Notes: a model not told the origin generated them from the letters alone. DNA of 64,000 nucleotides from Spongiactinospora rosea (GCF_003315795.1 NZ_QMEY01000006.1:310001-374000), one strand, 5' to 3'; shown: positions 1 to 9,001, numbered from the stretch's first letter. Numbers and translations: made by a program.

Positions 1-507
1 CTGCTCTACAGCGCCCCGGCGCTGCTGCGGGCCTTCCCCGACGCCCGGTTCGTGCAGCTCATCAGGGACGGCCGGGACACCGCCGCGGACATGATGGCCG
101 ACCCGGCGTGCCTGGCGTGGTTCCGGCCGGGGATGCTGAGCGAGGAGACCGAGTTCCCCAACCCGTTCCTCGGCGTCAACAAGGAGGAGCACCGCGACCG
201 CTGGAAGGACATGCCGGCCGCTGGCAAGTGCGCGCTGCGCTGGCGCAGCGCGGTGCGGCTCAGCGCGGAGCTGCGCCGCCTGCTGCCGCCCGAGCAGCTG
301 CTCACCCTGCGCTATGAGGATCTGGCGGCCTCCCCGGTCGCCGCGATGTCCTCGGTCTCGGACTTCCTGCAGGCGCGGGTCTCGGCGGTGCCGCTGTACG
401 GCCCCGCCGCCCGCACCGGGATCTGGCGCGCCCGCCTGTCGGCCACCGACGCCGGGTGGGTGGAGAAGGTGGCCCGCGACGAACTGGGCCGCCTGGGCTA
501 CCTCTAG
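1..507 (+). CDS. Sulfotransferase family protein, C-terminal part
   Basis: The reading frame is open from the first base of the window, so the N-terminal half, including the usual 5'-phosphosulfate loop, lies outside. The visible 168 residues contain FPDARFVQLIRDGRDTAADM, the arginine/aspartate-rich stretch that contacts the 3'-phosphate of PAPS in sulfotransferases. A later LLTLRYEDLAASP segment is typical of the conserved R-Y-E-D region of the same fold. The protein should transfer a sulfate group from PAPS to an unknown small molecule or glycan. Its stop codon overlaps the stop of the convergent ABC transporter gene by four bases. The family is fairly clear; the substrate cannot be told. 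Confidence 0.75.
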   Translation: MLYSAPALLRAFPDARFVQLIRDGRDTAADMMADPACLAWFRPGMLSEETEFPNPFLGVNKEEHRDRWKDMPAAGKCALRWRSAVRLSAELRRLLPPEQLLTLRYEDLAASPVAAMSSVSDFLQARVSAVPLYGPAARTGIWRARLSATDAGWVEKVARDELGRLGYL

Positions 508-2399
508 TCGGGCGGCGCGACGGCCTCGGAGCTCTCCTGGAACTGCGTGCGGTACAGCTCGGCGTAGATCCGGCCGCGGGCCAGCAGCTCCTCGTGCCGG
601 CCGCGCTCGGCGATCCGCCCGTCCTGGACCACGAGGATCTGGTCGGCCTCCCGGATCGTGGACAGCCGGTGGGCGATGACCAGCGATGTACGGCCGGCCA
701 GCGCCGTCTTCAGCGCCCGCTGCACGGCCGCCTCCGACTCCGAGTCCAGGTGGGCCGTGGCCTCATCGAGCACGACCACGCGCGGCGCCTTGAGCAGCAG
801 CCGGGCGATGGCCAGGCGCTGCTTCTCCCCGCCGGACAGGCGGTAGCCGCGGTCGCCCACGACCGTCTCCAGGCCCTCGGGCAGCGACTGGACCAGGTCG
901 CCGATCTGGGCCGCGCGCAGCGCCGCCCAGATCTCCTCGTCGGTCGCGCCGGGCCGGGCGTAGCGCAGGTTGGCCGCGATCGTGTCGTGGAAGAGGTGGG
1001 CGTCCTGGGTGACCACGCCGATGGTGTCGCGCAGCGAGGCGAGGGTGGCGGCGCGCACGTCGAGCCCGTTGATCAGCACGGCCCCGCCGGTCACGTCGTA
1101 CAGGCGCGACACCAGCGAGGTGATCGTGGTCTTGCCCGCGCCCGAGTGGCCGACCAGCGCGATCAGCTCGCCGGGGGCGGCGGTGAAGGAGACGCCGTCC
1201 AGGACCTCCTGGGAGGGGCCGTTGTCGGGCCGCGCCACCGACTCAAGAGAGGCCAGGGAGACCTCCGAGGCGGCGGGGTAGCGGAAGCGGACGTCCTCGA
1301 ACTCCACGTTCACCGGCCCCTCGGGAACCGGCTTGGCGTCGGGCCGCTCGGCGACCATCGGCCGCAGGTCCAGCACCTCGAAGACGCGGTCGAAGCTGAC
1401 CAGGGCGGTCATCACGTCCACGTGCACGTTGGACAGGCTGGTCAGCGGGCCGTACAGGCGCATCAGCAGGGCCGAGAGCGCGATCAGCGTGCCCAGCTCG
1501 AAGGCGCCGCCGATGACCAGCGCGCCGCCCGCGCCGTAGACCAGCGCGGTGGCGAGCGCGGCGACCAGGCCGAGGCCGACGCGGAACACCGTGCCGTACA
1601 TCGCGACGGTGACGCCCACGTCACGGACCCGCTCGGCGCGCTCGGCGAAGGTGCGGGCCTCGTCGTCCGGCCTGCCGTACAGCTTGGCGACCATCGCGCC
1701 CGCGACGTTGAACCGCTCGGTCATGACCGAGCTCATCTGGGCGTCCAGCTCCATCTGCTCGCGGGTGAGCCGGGACATCCGCCGCCCCACCCACTTGGCG
1801 GGCAGGATGAACATCGGCAGCAGGACCAGCGCCACCAGGGTGATCTGCCAGGACAGCACGAGCATCGTGCCGAGCACCAGCACCAGGCTGATGATGTTGG
1901 AGACGACCGAGGACAGCGTCGTCGTCAACGCCCGCTGGGCGCCGATGACGTCGGTGTTGAGGCGGGAGACCAGCGCGCCGGTCTGGGCGCGCATGAAGAA
2001 CGCGACCGGCATCCGCTGCACGTGGTCGAACACCTCGGTGCGCAGGTCGTAGATCAGGCTCTCGCCGATCCTGGCGGAGAACCACCGCTGGGCCAGCCCG
2101 AGCAGGGCGTCCACCAGCGCCAGTCCGGCGATGCCGACGGCCAGCCAGACCACGACGTCGACCCGGCCGGGCCGGATGCCGTCATCGAAGACGGCCTTCA
2201 TCAGCAGGGGGTTGGCGACCACGACGACCGCGGCGACGACCACCAGGACGAGGAAGGCGACGATCTGCGCGGCGTACGGCCGGGCGTAGCGGAAGATGCG
2301 CTTGACCGTGCCGGGGCTGAGCCGCTCCTTGATGACGGACTCGTCGCGGCGCAGCGAGCGCATCATCGACGGCCCCATTCCGGAACCCATCATCGTCAT
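504..2399 (-). CDS. ABC exporter, fused permease and ATP-binding protein
   Basis: A half-transporter of about 631 residues with the membrane domain first (six predicted helices, roughly residues 30-320) and the nucleotide-binding domain last. The ATPase half shows Walker A GHSGAGKTT, signature LSGGEKQR, Walker B VVVLDEATAHLD and the switch histidine in IAHRLSTI. Such proteins work as dimers and pump lipids, drugs or peptides outward. I chose the ATG at 2399, which follows a G-rich stretch and gives the usual short methionine-rich N-terminus; an upstream in-frame ATG at 2441 would add 14 residues. No partner half-transporter is adjacent, so a homodimer is likely. The substrate is unknown. Confidence 0.88.
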   Translation of the reverse strand: MTMMGSGMGPSMMRSLRRDESVIKERLSPGTVKRIFRYARPYAAQIVAFLVLVVVAAVVVVANPLLMKAVFDDGIRPGRVDVVVWLAVGIAGLALVDALLGLAQRWFSARIGESLIYDLRTEVFDHVQRMPVAFFMRAQTGALVSRLNTDVIGAQRALTTTLSSVVSNIISLVLVLGTMLVLSWQITLVALVLLPMFILPAKWVGRRMSRLTREQMELDAQMSSVMTERFNVAGAMVAKLYGRPDDEARTFAERAERVRDVGVTVAMYGTVFRVGLGLVAALATALVYGAGGALVIGGAFELGTLIALSALLMRLYGPLTSLSNVHVDVMTALVSFDRVFEVLDLRPMVAERPDAKPVPEGPVNVEFEDVRFRYPAASEVSLASLESVARPDNGPSQEVLDGVSFTAAPGELIALVGHSGAGKTTITSLVSRLYDVTGGAVLINGLDVRAATLASLRDTIGVVTQDAHLFHDTIAANLRYARPGATDEEIWAALRAAQIGDLVQSLPEGLETVVGDRGYRLSGGEKQRLAIARLLLKAPRVVVLDEATAHLDSESEAAVQRALKTALAGRTSLVIAHRLSTIREADQILVVQDGRIAERGRHEELLARGRIYAELYRTQFQESSEAVAPPD

Positions 2400-2441
2400 A
2401 CGTCCCGCCCCTTCCCGGCGCCCACGGGCGGGAGGGGACAT

Positions 2442-2936
2442 TCCAATCCCACCGCGCGGCCGTCCTCTGGGCAGAGCGCGCGAAACCGCGCGGTGATTCC
2501 CGCCGGCGACGAGCCGGCCCCCTGATCAGCTCCGGGCGAACAAGCCCCTCCCCGCGGCTCGCCCCGATCGGAACCCGGCGGGCCGTACGACCGGGCCCCT
2601 CGCCGGTCGCCGATTCGGATGGGGTCCGATGCCGGTTCGGGGAGCGGGAGTGAGCCCGGTCGTGGGTCGCGGGCCCTCTCAGGGGCCCTGGGCGGCGCTG
2701 TGGAATCCGTCCGTGGGTCTGGTGCCCGTCAGGCCGGGCACCAGCCCGAGTGCCGGTTCGGTTCCGAAGAGCCTTGCGTCATCTGTCATGGTTCGCAGGT
2801 CGCAGACGGGGGCGGGCCGTGAGTCCGCGCCGATGCGTGACCTCGCGCGGTCACCGGAACCCCTGCGTTCCGCGGCTCGGACCCCCCTCGCCGAGCCTCG
2901 CCTCCGCTGATCGCTCGCTTGCTTCCGGGCACCCCC
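2442..2936. other. Gene-free stretch with two hairpins
   Basis: I find no convincing gene on either strand. The stretch holds two inverted repeats: GGGCCC at 2671-2676 and 2683-2688, and a perfect 10-bp stem (CTGGTGCCCG with CGGGCACCAG, loop TCAGGC) at 2719-2744. The phrase TGCCGGTTCGG occurs twice (near 2630 and 2750). It lies where the rest of the broken enoyl-CoA hydratase gene would have been, but no further hydratase sequence can be recognised in any frame. Confidence 0.6.
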
Positions 2937-3137
2937 TCAGAGCCGGGACATCCGAGGGCCGATGCCCGCCGAGAAGGACGGCCCCTCACCACGGATCACG
3001 ACGACGCGGACCTGCTCGGGCAGGTCGGCGCCGGTCCTGGCCGGTGCCTTGCGGGCCGGTCCAGGGTTGTACTTCGCGATCTTGCCGTCCACCTCGAAAC
3101 GCAGCTCGGCCGCAGCGGGCGGACCCGCCTCGACCAT
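2937..3137 (-). pseudogene. Decayed enoyl-CoA hydratase/isomerase gene remnant
   Basis: A 66-codon frame begins LRFEVDGKIA and ends ADLPEQVRVVVIRGEGPSFSAGI-PRM followed by a stop. These are the N-terminal strand and the oxyanion-hole region (RGEGPSFSAG) of the crotonase fold. The residues between them, which normally read roughly DRPARRNAQ...LW, are replaced by unrelated sequence, and nothing after the oxyanion loop survives; an intact member has about 220-260 residues. From memory, actinobacteria often carry an enoyl-CoA hydratase gene next to the small helix-turn-helix gene found here at 3336-3551, which fits a remnant. It should not be functional. Confidence 0.6.
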
Positions 3138-3335
3138 CACCGCGCTCCCCCCAACTTCCGCGTCCGCCTTCGGCTCGCTCCACCTGTCGGTTGACCCGTC
3201 ACGCCCGAGCCTATCCCCGCGTCCAGAACGAGATTCTGTAGAATCCATTCGTCCAAGCCCCTTACCGGGCCCGGGACGCGACGGCTCCGGCCGGCGTTTC
3301 ACGAGCGGCTGCGGTCGCGGTCTCCGAGGCGGCCG

Positions 3336-3551
3336 CTAGCGCTTCGACTTGCCCCGGGTGGCTCCTCCACGCCCCCGGAGAGTCACACCGGACTCGCTGA
3401 GGATGCGGTGGATGAAGCCGTAGGACCGCCCGGTGGAAGCGGCCAGCGCGCGGATGCTCTCACCCGCGGCGTAGCGCTTCTTGAGATCGGCGGCCAGTTT
3501 TTCGCGGTCGGCCCCGGTTACCCGGGTGCCTTTCTTCAGAGTCTCGGCCAC
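3336..3551 (-). CDS. Small helix-turn-helix protein
   Basis: A 71-residue basic protein whose middle (SIRALAASTGRSYGFIHRILSESG) forms a helix-turn-helix resembling a resolvase or sigma-factor region 4 type domain, with a glycine/arginine/lysine-rich tail. Near-identical proteins are widespread in actinobacteria and are annotated only as helix-turn-helix proteins. The start is a GTG with a clear AGGAGG ribosome site about six bases upstream (near 3557-3562). It lies downstream of the ABC-F gene in the same direction, separated by about 115 bases. DNA binding is inferred; no target is known. Confidence 0.85.
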   Translation of the reverse strand: MAETLKKGTRVTGADREKLAADLKKRYAAGESIRALAASTGRSYGFIHRILSESGVTLRGRGGATRGKSKR

Positions 3552-3665
3552 GAGTACCTCCTGTAGTGCCAGACTTCCGCAGCGTTACTCACGCCATGAT
3601 CAGTCATTTCTGCCCGATCGGCTACCTACTCCACGGGAAAAGATCCGTACCCGCTCAAATTAAGA

Positions 3666-5264
3666 TCAGGCAAGTGCCACAAGATCGGAAAATTCATCAC
3701 TCCAAGCGTCTTCCACTCCGTCCGGCAACAAGATCACCCTATCCGGTTGTAGCGCCTCAACAGCGCCTTCATCATGCGTAACCAGCACGATTGCCCCAGA
3801 ATAGGACCTAAGCGCCGAAAGCACCTGATCCCTGCTGTTCGGATCGAGGTTGTTCGTGGGCTCGTCGAGCAGCAGCACGTTGGCGCCCGACAGCACCAGC
3901 GTGGCCAGGGCCAGCCGGGTCTTCTCGCCGCCGGACAGCACCCCCGCGGGCTTGTCCACGTCGTCGCCGGAGAAGAGGAAGGAGCCGAGGGTCTTGCGCA
4001 GCTCGACGTCGGGCACGTCGGGCCCGGCCGAGCGCATGTTCTCCAGGACCGAACGCCCCGCGTCGAGCGTCTCGTGCTCCTGGGCGTAGTAGCCGAGCTT
4101 CAGCCCGTGCCCCGGCCGGACCTCGCCGGTGTCGGGCTTTTCCAGGCCGCCGAGCATGCGGAGCAACGTCGTCTTGCCCGCGCCGTTGAGGCCGAGCACG
4201 ACCACCCGGGTGCCCCGGTCCACCGCCGCGTCGACGTCGGTGAAGACCTCCAGCGAGCCGTAGGACTTGGACAGGCCGGTGGCGCTGAGCGGCGTGCGCC
4301 CGCAGGGCAGCGGGGTGGGAAAGCGCAGCTTGGCGACCTTGTCGGCCTGGCGCTCCTCGGCGACCCCGGCCAGTAGCCGCCTGGCCCGGCGCTCCATGTC
4401 CTGGGCGGCCTTGGCCTTGGTGGCCTTGGCGCGCATCCGGTCGGCCTGGGACAGCAGCGCCGACGCCTGCTTCTCGGCGTTGGCGCGCTCCCGCTTCCTG
4501 CGCCGCTCGTCGGTCTCCCGCTGGGCCAGATACGCCTTCCAGCCGACGTTGTAGATATCGATCACACAACGATTGGCGTCCAGGTGCAGCACCCGGTTTA
4601 CCGTCGCTTCAAGCAGGCCGACATCGTGGCTGATAATGATCAAACCACCTTGATGCGAGCGCAAAAAATCACGAAGCCAGCCGATCGAGTCGGCGTCGAG
4701 GTGGTTTGTCGGCTCGTCGAGAAGGAGAGTCTCCGCCCCGCTGAACAGGATCCGCGCCAGTTCGACCCGCCTGCGCTGCCCGCCGGACAGCGTCCCGAGC
4801 GGCTGCCCGAGCACCCGGTCGGGCAGGCCCAGGCTGGAGGCGATGGACGCCGCCTCGGCCTCGGCCGCGTAGCCGCCGAGCACGTGCAGCCGGTCTTCCA
4901 GCCGCCCGTAGGCGCGCACCGCCCGGTCGCGGATCCGCTGGTCGTCGTCGGCCATCCCCAGCTCGGCCGCGCGCAGGTCGCGCAGCACCTCGTCGAGCCC
5001 GCGGGCGGACAGCACACGGTCGCGGGCGAGCATCTCCAGGTCGCCGGTACGCGGGTCCTGGGGAAGGTAGCCCACGCTGCCGGTGGCCGAGACGCTGCCG
5101 GCGGCGGGCAGCCCCTCGCCCGCGAGGACCTTGGTGAGGGTGGTCTTGCCGGCGCCGTTGCGGCCGACGAGCCCGATCTTGTCTCCGGGGTTGACCCGGA
5201 AGCTCGCGCCCTCCAGCAACAGGCGGGCGCCCGCGCGCAGTTCGATGTCAGAAGAAATGATCAT
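3666..5264 (-). CDS. ABC-F family ATPase (ribosome-associated)
   Basis: A 532-residue protein with two ATP-binding cassettes and no membrane segments, the hallmark of ABC-F proteins that act on ribosomes. Cassette 1 has GRNGAGKTT and LSGGQRRR followed by LLLDEPTNHLD; cassette 2 has GLNGAGKTT, LSGGEKTR and LLLDEPTNNLD. A long charged linker (residues about 235-305, rich in Lys, Arg and Ala) separates them, in the position of the P-site tRNA interaction motif. It could be a housekeeping translation factor of the EttA/Uup type or an antibiotic-protection member; the sequence alone does not decide. The acVLRF1 gene upstream is another ribosome-related gene on the same strand. Confidence 0.9.
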   Translation of the reverse strand: MIISSDIELRAGARLLLEGASFRVNPGDKIGLVGRNGAGKTTLTKVLAGEGLPAAGSVSATGSVGYLPQDPRTGDLEMLARDRVLSARGLDEVLRDLRAAELGMADDDQRIRDRAVRAYGRLEDRLHVLGGYAAEAEAASIASSLGLPDRVLGQPLGTLSGGQRRRVELARILFSGAETLLLDEPTNHLDADSIGWLRDFLRSHQGGLIIISHDVGLLEATVNRVLHLDANRCVIDIYNVGWKAYLAQRETDERRRKRERANAEKQASALLSQADRMRAKATKAKAAQDMERRARRLLAGVAEERQADKVAKLRFPTPLPCGRTPLSATGLSKSYGSLEVFTDVDAAVDRGTRVVVLGLNGAGKTTLLRMLGGLEKPDTGEVRPGHGLKLGYYAQEHETLDAGRSVLENMRSAGPDVPDVELRKTLGSFLFSGDDVDKPAGVLSGGEKTRLALATLVLSGANVLLLDEPTNNLDPNSRDQVLSALRSYSGAIVLVTHDEGAVEALQPDRVILLPDGVEDAWSDEFSDLVALA

Positions 5265-5359
5265 GATAGGGGAACACTCCCAGGCCGGGGATGGATGGGT
5301 GGACCGCGGGCTGCCGCCGCCGTCAGTCGGGAGTGCGCATACGATCAGTGTACGGGTGG

Positions 5360-6118
5360 TCAGACCTGGTGCGCGGCGTCCGCGTCGCCCGCCGCCTCCC
5401 CCGCCTCGACGACCCGCACGCGCACGGCGCGGAAGCTGCGCGGGGTGTCGCGCAGCACCGCCAGGCGCGGGTCGGGCACCGCGAGGAACGGCCCGGTCTC
5501 GATCGCGAAGGCGGGCGCGAGCCTGCGGTCCGCGCGCAGCGCGTCCACCGCGCGCCGGTCGCCGCCGAAGACGACGGCCTCAAGGCGGTCCAGGTAGGGG
5601 GCGAGGACCCGCGCGGCGACCTCGGCCGCCGCCTCCCTGGCCTGCCCCGCCTGCTGCTCCCTGCGGCGGGCGAACCGCTGCTGGGACCAGCCTCCGGCCG
5701 CGCTGCGGCCCTGTACCAGGCGGGAGCCGACCTTGGAGGCGAGGAGGTCGGTGCCGTGGAACACCCCGGTGGCATAGCCGCCCCGCCGTACCAGGACCAC
5801 ACCGACACAACGCTCGGCCCGCGCGTGGACGGCGAGCGCGGCGATGAGCCCGTCCGGCGCGGCCGGCGGCATCGGCGGGAAGGGGACCAGGAACTCGGCC
5901 CGCCCGCCGTCCGCGCCGCGCAGCACGACCCCCCGCTCGTCGCCGGTCACCGACACCAGGTGACCGCCGTGCCTGTCCGCGAACCCGGCCACCCACGTCT
6001 CGATCCGCTCGGGGGCGACCGACACCCAGTGGCCGCCGCCGCTCGCCGGTCTGCGCCCCGCCCCGGCCGCGCCGCCCCCCGCGTCTCTCGCGTTGTGTTC
6101 CCGCCCGCGTCCGCCCAC
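5360..6118 (-). CDS. acVLRF1-type peptidyl-tRNA hydrolase (Vms1-like release factor)
   Basis: About 252 residues with the core of the Vms1/Ankzf1-like release-factor fold. The key motif is GGWSQQRFARRREQQA (around residues 137-152): the QQR glutamine and nearby arginines are the catalytic loop that releases nascent chains from tRNA on stalled ribosomes in eukaryotic Vms1. The actinobacterial family is known as acVLRF1. It probably takes part in rescue of stalled translation. The start used is a GTG at 6118; the glycine/alanine-rich first 30 residues are unlike a domain, so a start further inside is possible. It is preceded by a 198-base spacer to the divergent EAL-like gene. Confidence 0.8.
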   Translation of the reverse strand: MGGRGREHNARDAGGGAAGAGRRPASGGGHWVSVAPERIETWVAGFADRHGGHLVSVTGDERGVVLRGADGGRAEFLVPFPPMPPAAPDGLIAALAVHARAERCVGVVLVRRGGYATGVFHGTDLLASKVGSRLVQGRSAAGGWSQQRFARRREQQAGQAREAAAEVAARVLAPYLDRLEAVVFGGDRRAVDALRADRRLAPAFAIETGPFLAVPDPRLAVLRDTPRSFRAVRVRVVEAGEAAGDADAAHQV

Positions 6119-6316
6119 GCGGCGAGGCTATCGTCAAGCGCCCGGCGGGCGCCCCGGGGGCCTCACGCAGAGCCACGGCATCCGAACCAGGTGTTCTTGC
6201 CGATCGTTGAGGGTATAGGTCAGAATGACGCCAGATCCTACAACACTCAGCGAAATATCGGTGAACTTCGTCTCACCCGCTTCTATGCGCTGGTCACCGG
6301 GCCGCATCATCTGAAC

Positions 6317-7474
6317 GTGTCGAGTAGAACACCACTTTTGCCCACCGCCGGCGCGGTGGCGGCGCGCGCGATCGTTTCCCCGGTCGTCGATCTCGACACG
6401 GGGGGTGTGATCGCACTACAGGCGATCATCGACGAACGGTCCATGGGCGGACGTCCCATCGGGGACGGCAGGCCGTACGGGGCGGCCGAGACCGTCTCCG
6501 CGGCGCTGCGCGCCGCCCTCGACGCGGCACGGGACCAGACCAGGCTGCCGCTGGTGCTCGGGCTGCCCGCGCACATGGTCATCGCCGGATCCGGCGGCCT
6601 GGCGCCGCTGCACGAGGCGATGCGCGTGTCCGGGAGACGCCCGCGCGAAGTGATCATAACAGTGGAGGGCGAGGTCGCTCCAGGCGACCGCAAGGCCCTG
6701 CTGGTCGGCCTGGACGGCCTGCGCACGATCGGCCACCTGGTCGCGCTGGGGGGCGTGGGCACCGAGTGGCTGCCGCTGGACCTGGCCGCCGACGCGCGCC
6801 CGTACCTGCTGGTGCTCTCCCCCGAGCTGGTCGCGCAGGCCGCCGACGACCCCGGCAGGGCCGCGGTGGGCGAGGCCGTGGCCGCGCTCGCGCGCGGGCT
6901 GGGCGCGCACGTGCTGGCCCCCGGCGTCACCACGGAGACGCAGCTCGCGCGGGTGCGCGGCTGGGGCGTACGGCTGGCGCAGGGCCCGCTGCTCACCCCC
7001 GGCCCCGGCGGGCGGGTGCACGTGCCGCTGCCCGTCGTCGCGGACCAGCCCGCCGCCGCCCAGCTCGGGCCGCGCGTGCAGGAGCTGCTGATGCCCGCCG
7101 TCACGCTGTCCGCCGAGGCCGGTGCCGAGGAGGCCGCCGAGGCGTTCCGCTCCGAGCCGTCGATCTCCAGTGTGATCCTGGTGGACGAGTACCAGCGCCC
7201 GCGCGGCAGCCTGGACCGCAGCCGCTTCATGCTGGCCATCGCCGGCCGGTACGGCTACGCGCTGCACGGCGGCAAGCCCGCGCTGCGCCTGGCCGACCCG
7301 CCACGGACCGTCCCGAAGACCACACCGGCGATCGCGGCCATGCAGGTGGCCGGGCGCGGCGGCGAACGGGTCTACGACGACCTGGTGGTCATCGACGAGG
7401 TGGGCCGGTGCATGGGCATCCTGCGCGTCGGCGACCTCATCAGGGAGACCGCGTTCATGAACCAGCCCCGCTAG
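6317..7474 (+). CDS. Degenerate EAL-domain protein with C-terminal CBS-like region
   Basis: About 385 residues. Residues 10-240 follow the fold order of an EAL phosphodiesterase, with a late segment APGVTTETQLARVRGWGVRLAQGPLL that corresponds to the usual AEGVET...QLGCDLAQGY region. The metal-binding glutamates are lost: the EAL triplet reads QAI and the AEGVE motif reads APGVT. The last 120 residues (FRSEPSISSVILVDEYQRPRG and VYDDLVVIDEVGRCMGILRV) look like a pair of CBS-type half-domains. It is therefore more likely a c-di-GMP or nucleotide sensor, or a scaffold, than an enzyme. The only plausible start is the GTG at 6317; no strong ribosome site precedes it. Confidence 0.7.
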   Translation: MSSRTPLLPTAGAVAARAIVSPVVDLDTGGVIALQAIIDERSMGGRPIGDGRPYGAAETVSAALRAALDAARDQTRLPLVLGLPAHMVIAGSGGLAPLHEAMRVSGRRPREVIITVEGEVAPGDRKALLVGLDGLRTIGHLVALGGVGTEWLPLDLAADARPYLLVLSPELVAQAADDPGRAAVGEAVAALARGLGAHVLAPGVTTETQLARVRGWGVRLAQGPLLTPGPGGRVHVPLPVVADQPAAAQLGPRVQELLMPAVTLSAEAGAEEAAEAFRSEPSISSVILVDEYQRPRGSLDRSRFMLAIAGRYGYALHGGKPALRLADPPRTVPKTTPAIAAMQVAGRGGERVYDDLVVIDEVGRCMGILRVGDLIRETAFMNQPR

Positions 7475-7496
7475 CCCGGCCCGGCGTCCTTCCCGC

Positions 7497-8060
7497 TCAG
7501 GCGGTGCTCGGCGGCACGTTCCGCCACAGCTCGTTGAAGGAGATGCTGTCCAGGAAGGCGATCCCGGACACCACCTTGCCCCGGCGCAGGGTCATGATCC
7601 AGACGTAGCTGTTGGTGTAGCGCATGCCGTTGTTGGCGACGCCGGTCCCGTGCCAGTGGACGGCCGTGGTGTCGCCCTCGCAGTAGATCGCCTCGACGTT
7701 GGTCGGCCGGAACGGCTCGCGCGACAGGTTGAACCGCGCGCCGAACGGCAGCATGACCTCGTCCAGCAGCGACTTCTTGCCGTGGTAGGTCTTGGACACC
7801 ACGGTCCGGCCCTCGATGCGCCACACGATCGCCGGATGGAACACGTCGGTGATGGAACCCGTGCCGTCGCTCCAGGCCTCGAAGCCCGAGCGGATGATCC
7901 TGCGGTGCGCCTCCGAGCATCCGCCGCCGCGTTCCTGCGCGGGGCGCGCCCCCGCCCCGGTGGTCACCGCGCCCGCCTGCGCGGGCAGGGCCAGCGCCGC
8001 GGTCACCGCCATCGCGCCGAACGCGCCTCCGACAACCCTGATGATCCTGTGTGTCTTCAT
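7497..8060 (-). CDS. Secreted SnoaL/NTF2-like protein
   Basis: A 187-residue protein with a clear Sec signal peptide (basic start MKTHR, hydrophobic run through ALALPAQAGA, cleavage near residue 30). The mature part (ITDVFHPAIVWRIEGRT, AIYCEGDTTAVHWHGTG, YVWIMTLRRGKVVSGIAFLDS) follows the cone-shaped alpha+beta barrel of the SnoaL-like family, in which small hydrophobic substrates bind. No catalytic function can be assigned. It converges on the EAL-like gene with 22 bases between the stops. Confidence 0.75.
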   Translation of the reverse strand: MKTHRIIRVVGGAFGAMAVTAALALPAQAGAVTTGAGARPAQERGGGCSEAHRRIIRSGFEAWSDGTGSITDVFHPAIVWRIEGRTVVSKTYHGKKSLLDEVMLPFGARFNLSREPFRPTNVEAIYCEGDTTAVHWHGTGVANNGMRYTNSYVWIMTLRRGKVVSGIAFLDSISFNELWRNVPPSTA

Positions 8061-8155
8061 GAGCCGCCCTTGCTCCCCTCTCTCGCCTTCCCCTTCCTCC
8101 CCAGGCGGCTCAACGGGTTATCCCGGGCGATGTCCTGGCTTTCGCCAAGACGGCG

Positions 8156-9001
8156 TCACAAACGGCACGCGTAGATGTCGGTGATGAAGATGGCGCGGGC
8201 GCCGATCTCCCACAGGCGGTCCATGACCTGCTGGTGGCCCTTGCGGCGGACCATCGCGCGCACGGCCACCCAGCCCTCGCGGTGCAGCGGCGAGACGGTC
8301 GGGCCCTCGATGCCCGGCGTGATGGAGATGGCCTTGTCGATCTGCTCGGCGCGGATGTCGTAGTCGATCATCACGAAGTCGCGGGCGACCAGCACGCCCT
8401 CCAGGCGGCGGACAAGCTGGTCCAGGCCGGCCGAGCGGGGCGTGCCGGACTGCTTGATCAGTACGGCCTCGGACCGCATGATGGGCTCGCCGAACACGTC
8501 GAGCCCCACGTTGCGCAGGGTGGTGCCGGTCTCCACGACGTCGGCGATGGCGTCGGCCACCCCCAGCCGGATCGCGGTCTCCACCGCGCCGTCCAGCTTG
8601 ATCACCCGGGCCTCGACACCCACGTCGGCCAGGTGCTTCTCCAGCAGCCCGGTGTAGGAGGTGGCGATCCGCCGCCCGCTGAGATCGTGCACGGCGGTGA
8701 ACTCGCCCTGCTTGGCGGCGAACCGGAAGGTCGAGCCGCCGAACCCGAGCGGCAGCACCTCCTCGGCGGGGGCGCCGGAGTCGAAGAGCATGTCGCGGCC
8801 GGTGATGCCGCCGTCGAGGGTGCCCTCGCCGACGTAGACGGCGATGTCGCGCGGGCGCAGGAAGAACAGCTCACAGGAGTTGTCGGGGTCGACGACCACG
8901 AGCTCCTTGGTGTCCTTGCGGATGCGGTAGCCGGCCTCTTTGAGCAGGGTCTGGGCGGACTCGGCGAGCGCGCCCTTGTTCGGTACGGCGAGACGGAGCA
9001 T
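8156..9001 (-). CDS. hisG: ATP phosphoribosyltransferase (histidine biosynthesis, step 1)
   Basis: 281 residues, the long form of HisG that carries its own C-terminal ACT-like regulatory domain and needs no HisZ. It condenses ATP with PRPP to phosphoribosyl-ATP, the committed and histidine-inhibited step. Visible features are the N-terminal LRLAVPNKGALAE, GITGRDML and the PRPP-binding region DAIADVVETGTTLRNVGL, then the C-terminal domain from about residue 210 (GIEGPTVSPLHREGWVAVRAMV). I chose the internal ATG at 9001 because homologues begin MLRLAVPNKG. It lies directly downstream of hisE in the same direction. Confidence 0.96.
   Translation of the reverse strand: MLRLAVPNKGALAESAQTLLKEAGYRIRKDTKELVVVDPDNSCELFFLRPRDIAVYVGEGTLDGGITGRDMLFDSGAPAEEVLPLGFGGSTFRFAAKQGEFTAVHDLSGRRIATSYTGLLEKHLADVGVEARVIKLDGAVETAIRLGVADAIADVVETGTTLRNVGLDVFGEPIMRSEAVLIKQSGTPRSAGLDQLVRRLEGVLVARDFVMIDYDIRAEQIDKAISITPGIEGPTVSPLHREGWVAVRAMVRRKGHQQVMDRLWEIGARAIFITDIYACRL

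Noticed and set aside
456-2525. A 689-codon plus-strand frame opposite the ABC exporter
   Set aside because: It is rich in His, Asp, Gln and Arg in the pattern of an antisense reading of a GC-rich gene, and the minus strand carries all ABC motifs.
5291-6316. N-terminal extension of the EAL-like gene, giving a 727-codon protein
   Set aside because: The extension lies antisense to the acVLRF1 gene and has no start or domain; the GTG at 6317 fits better.
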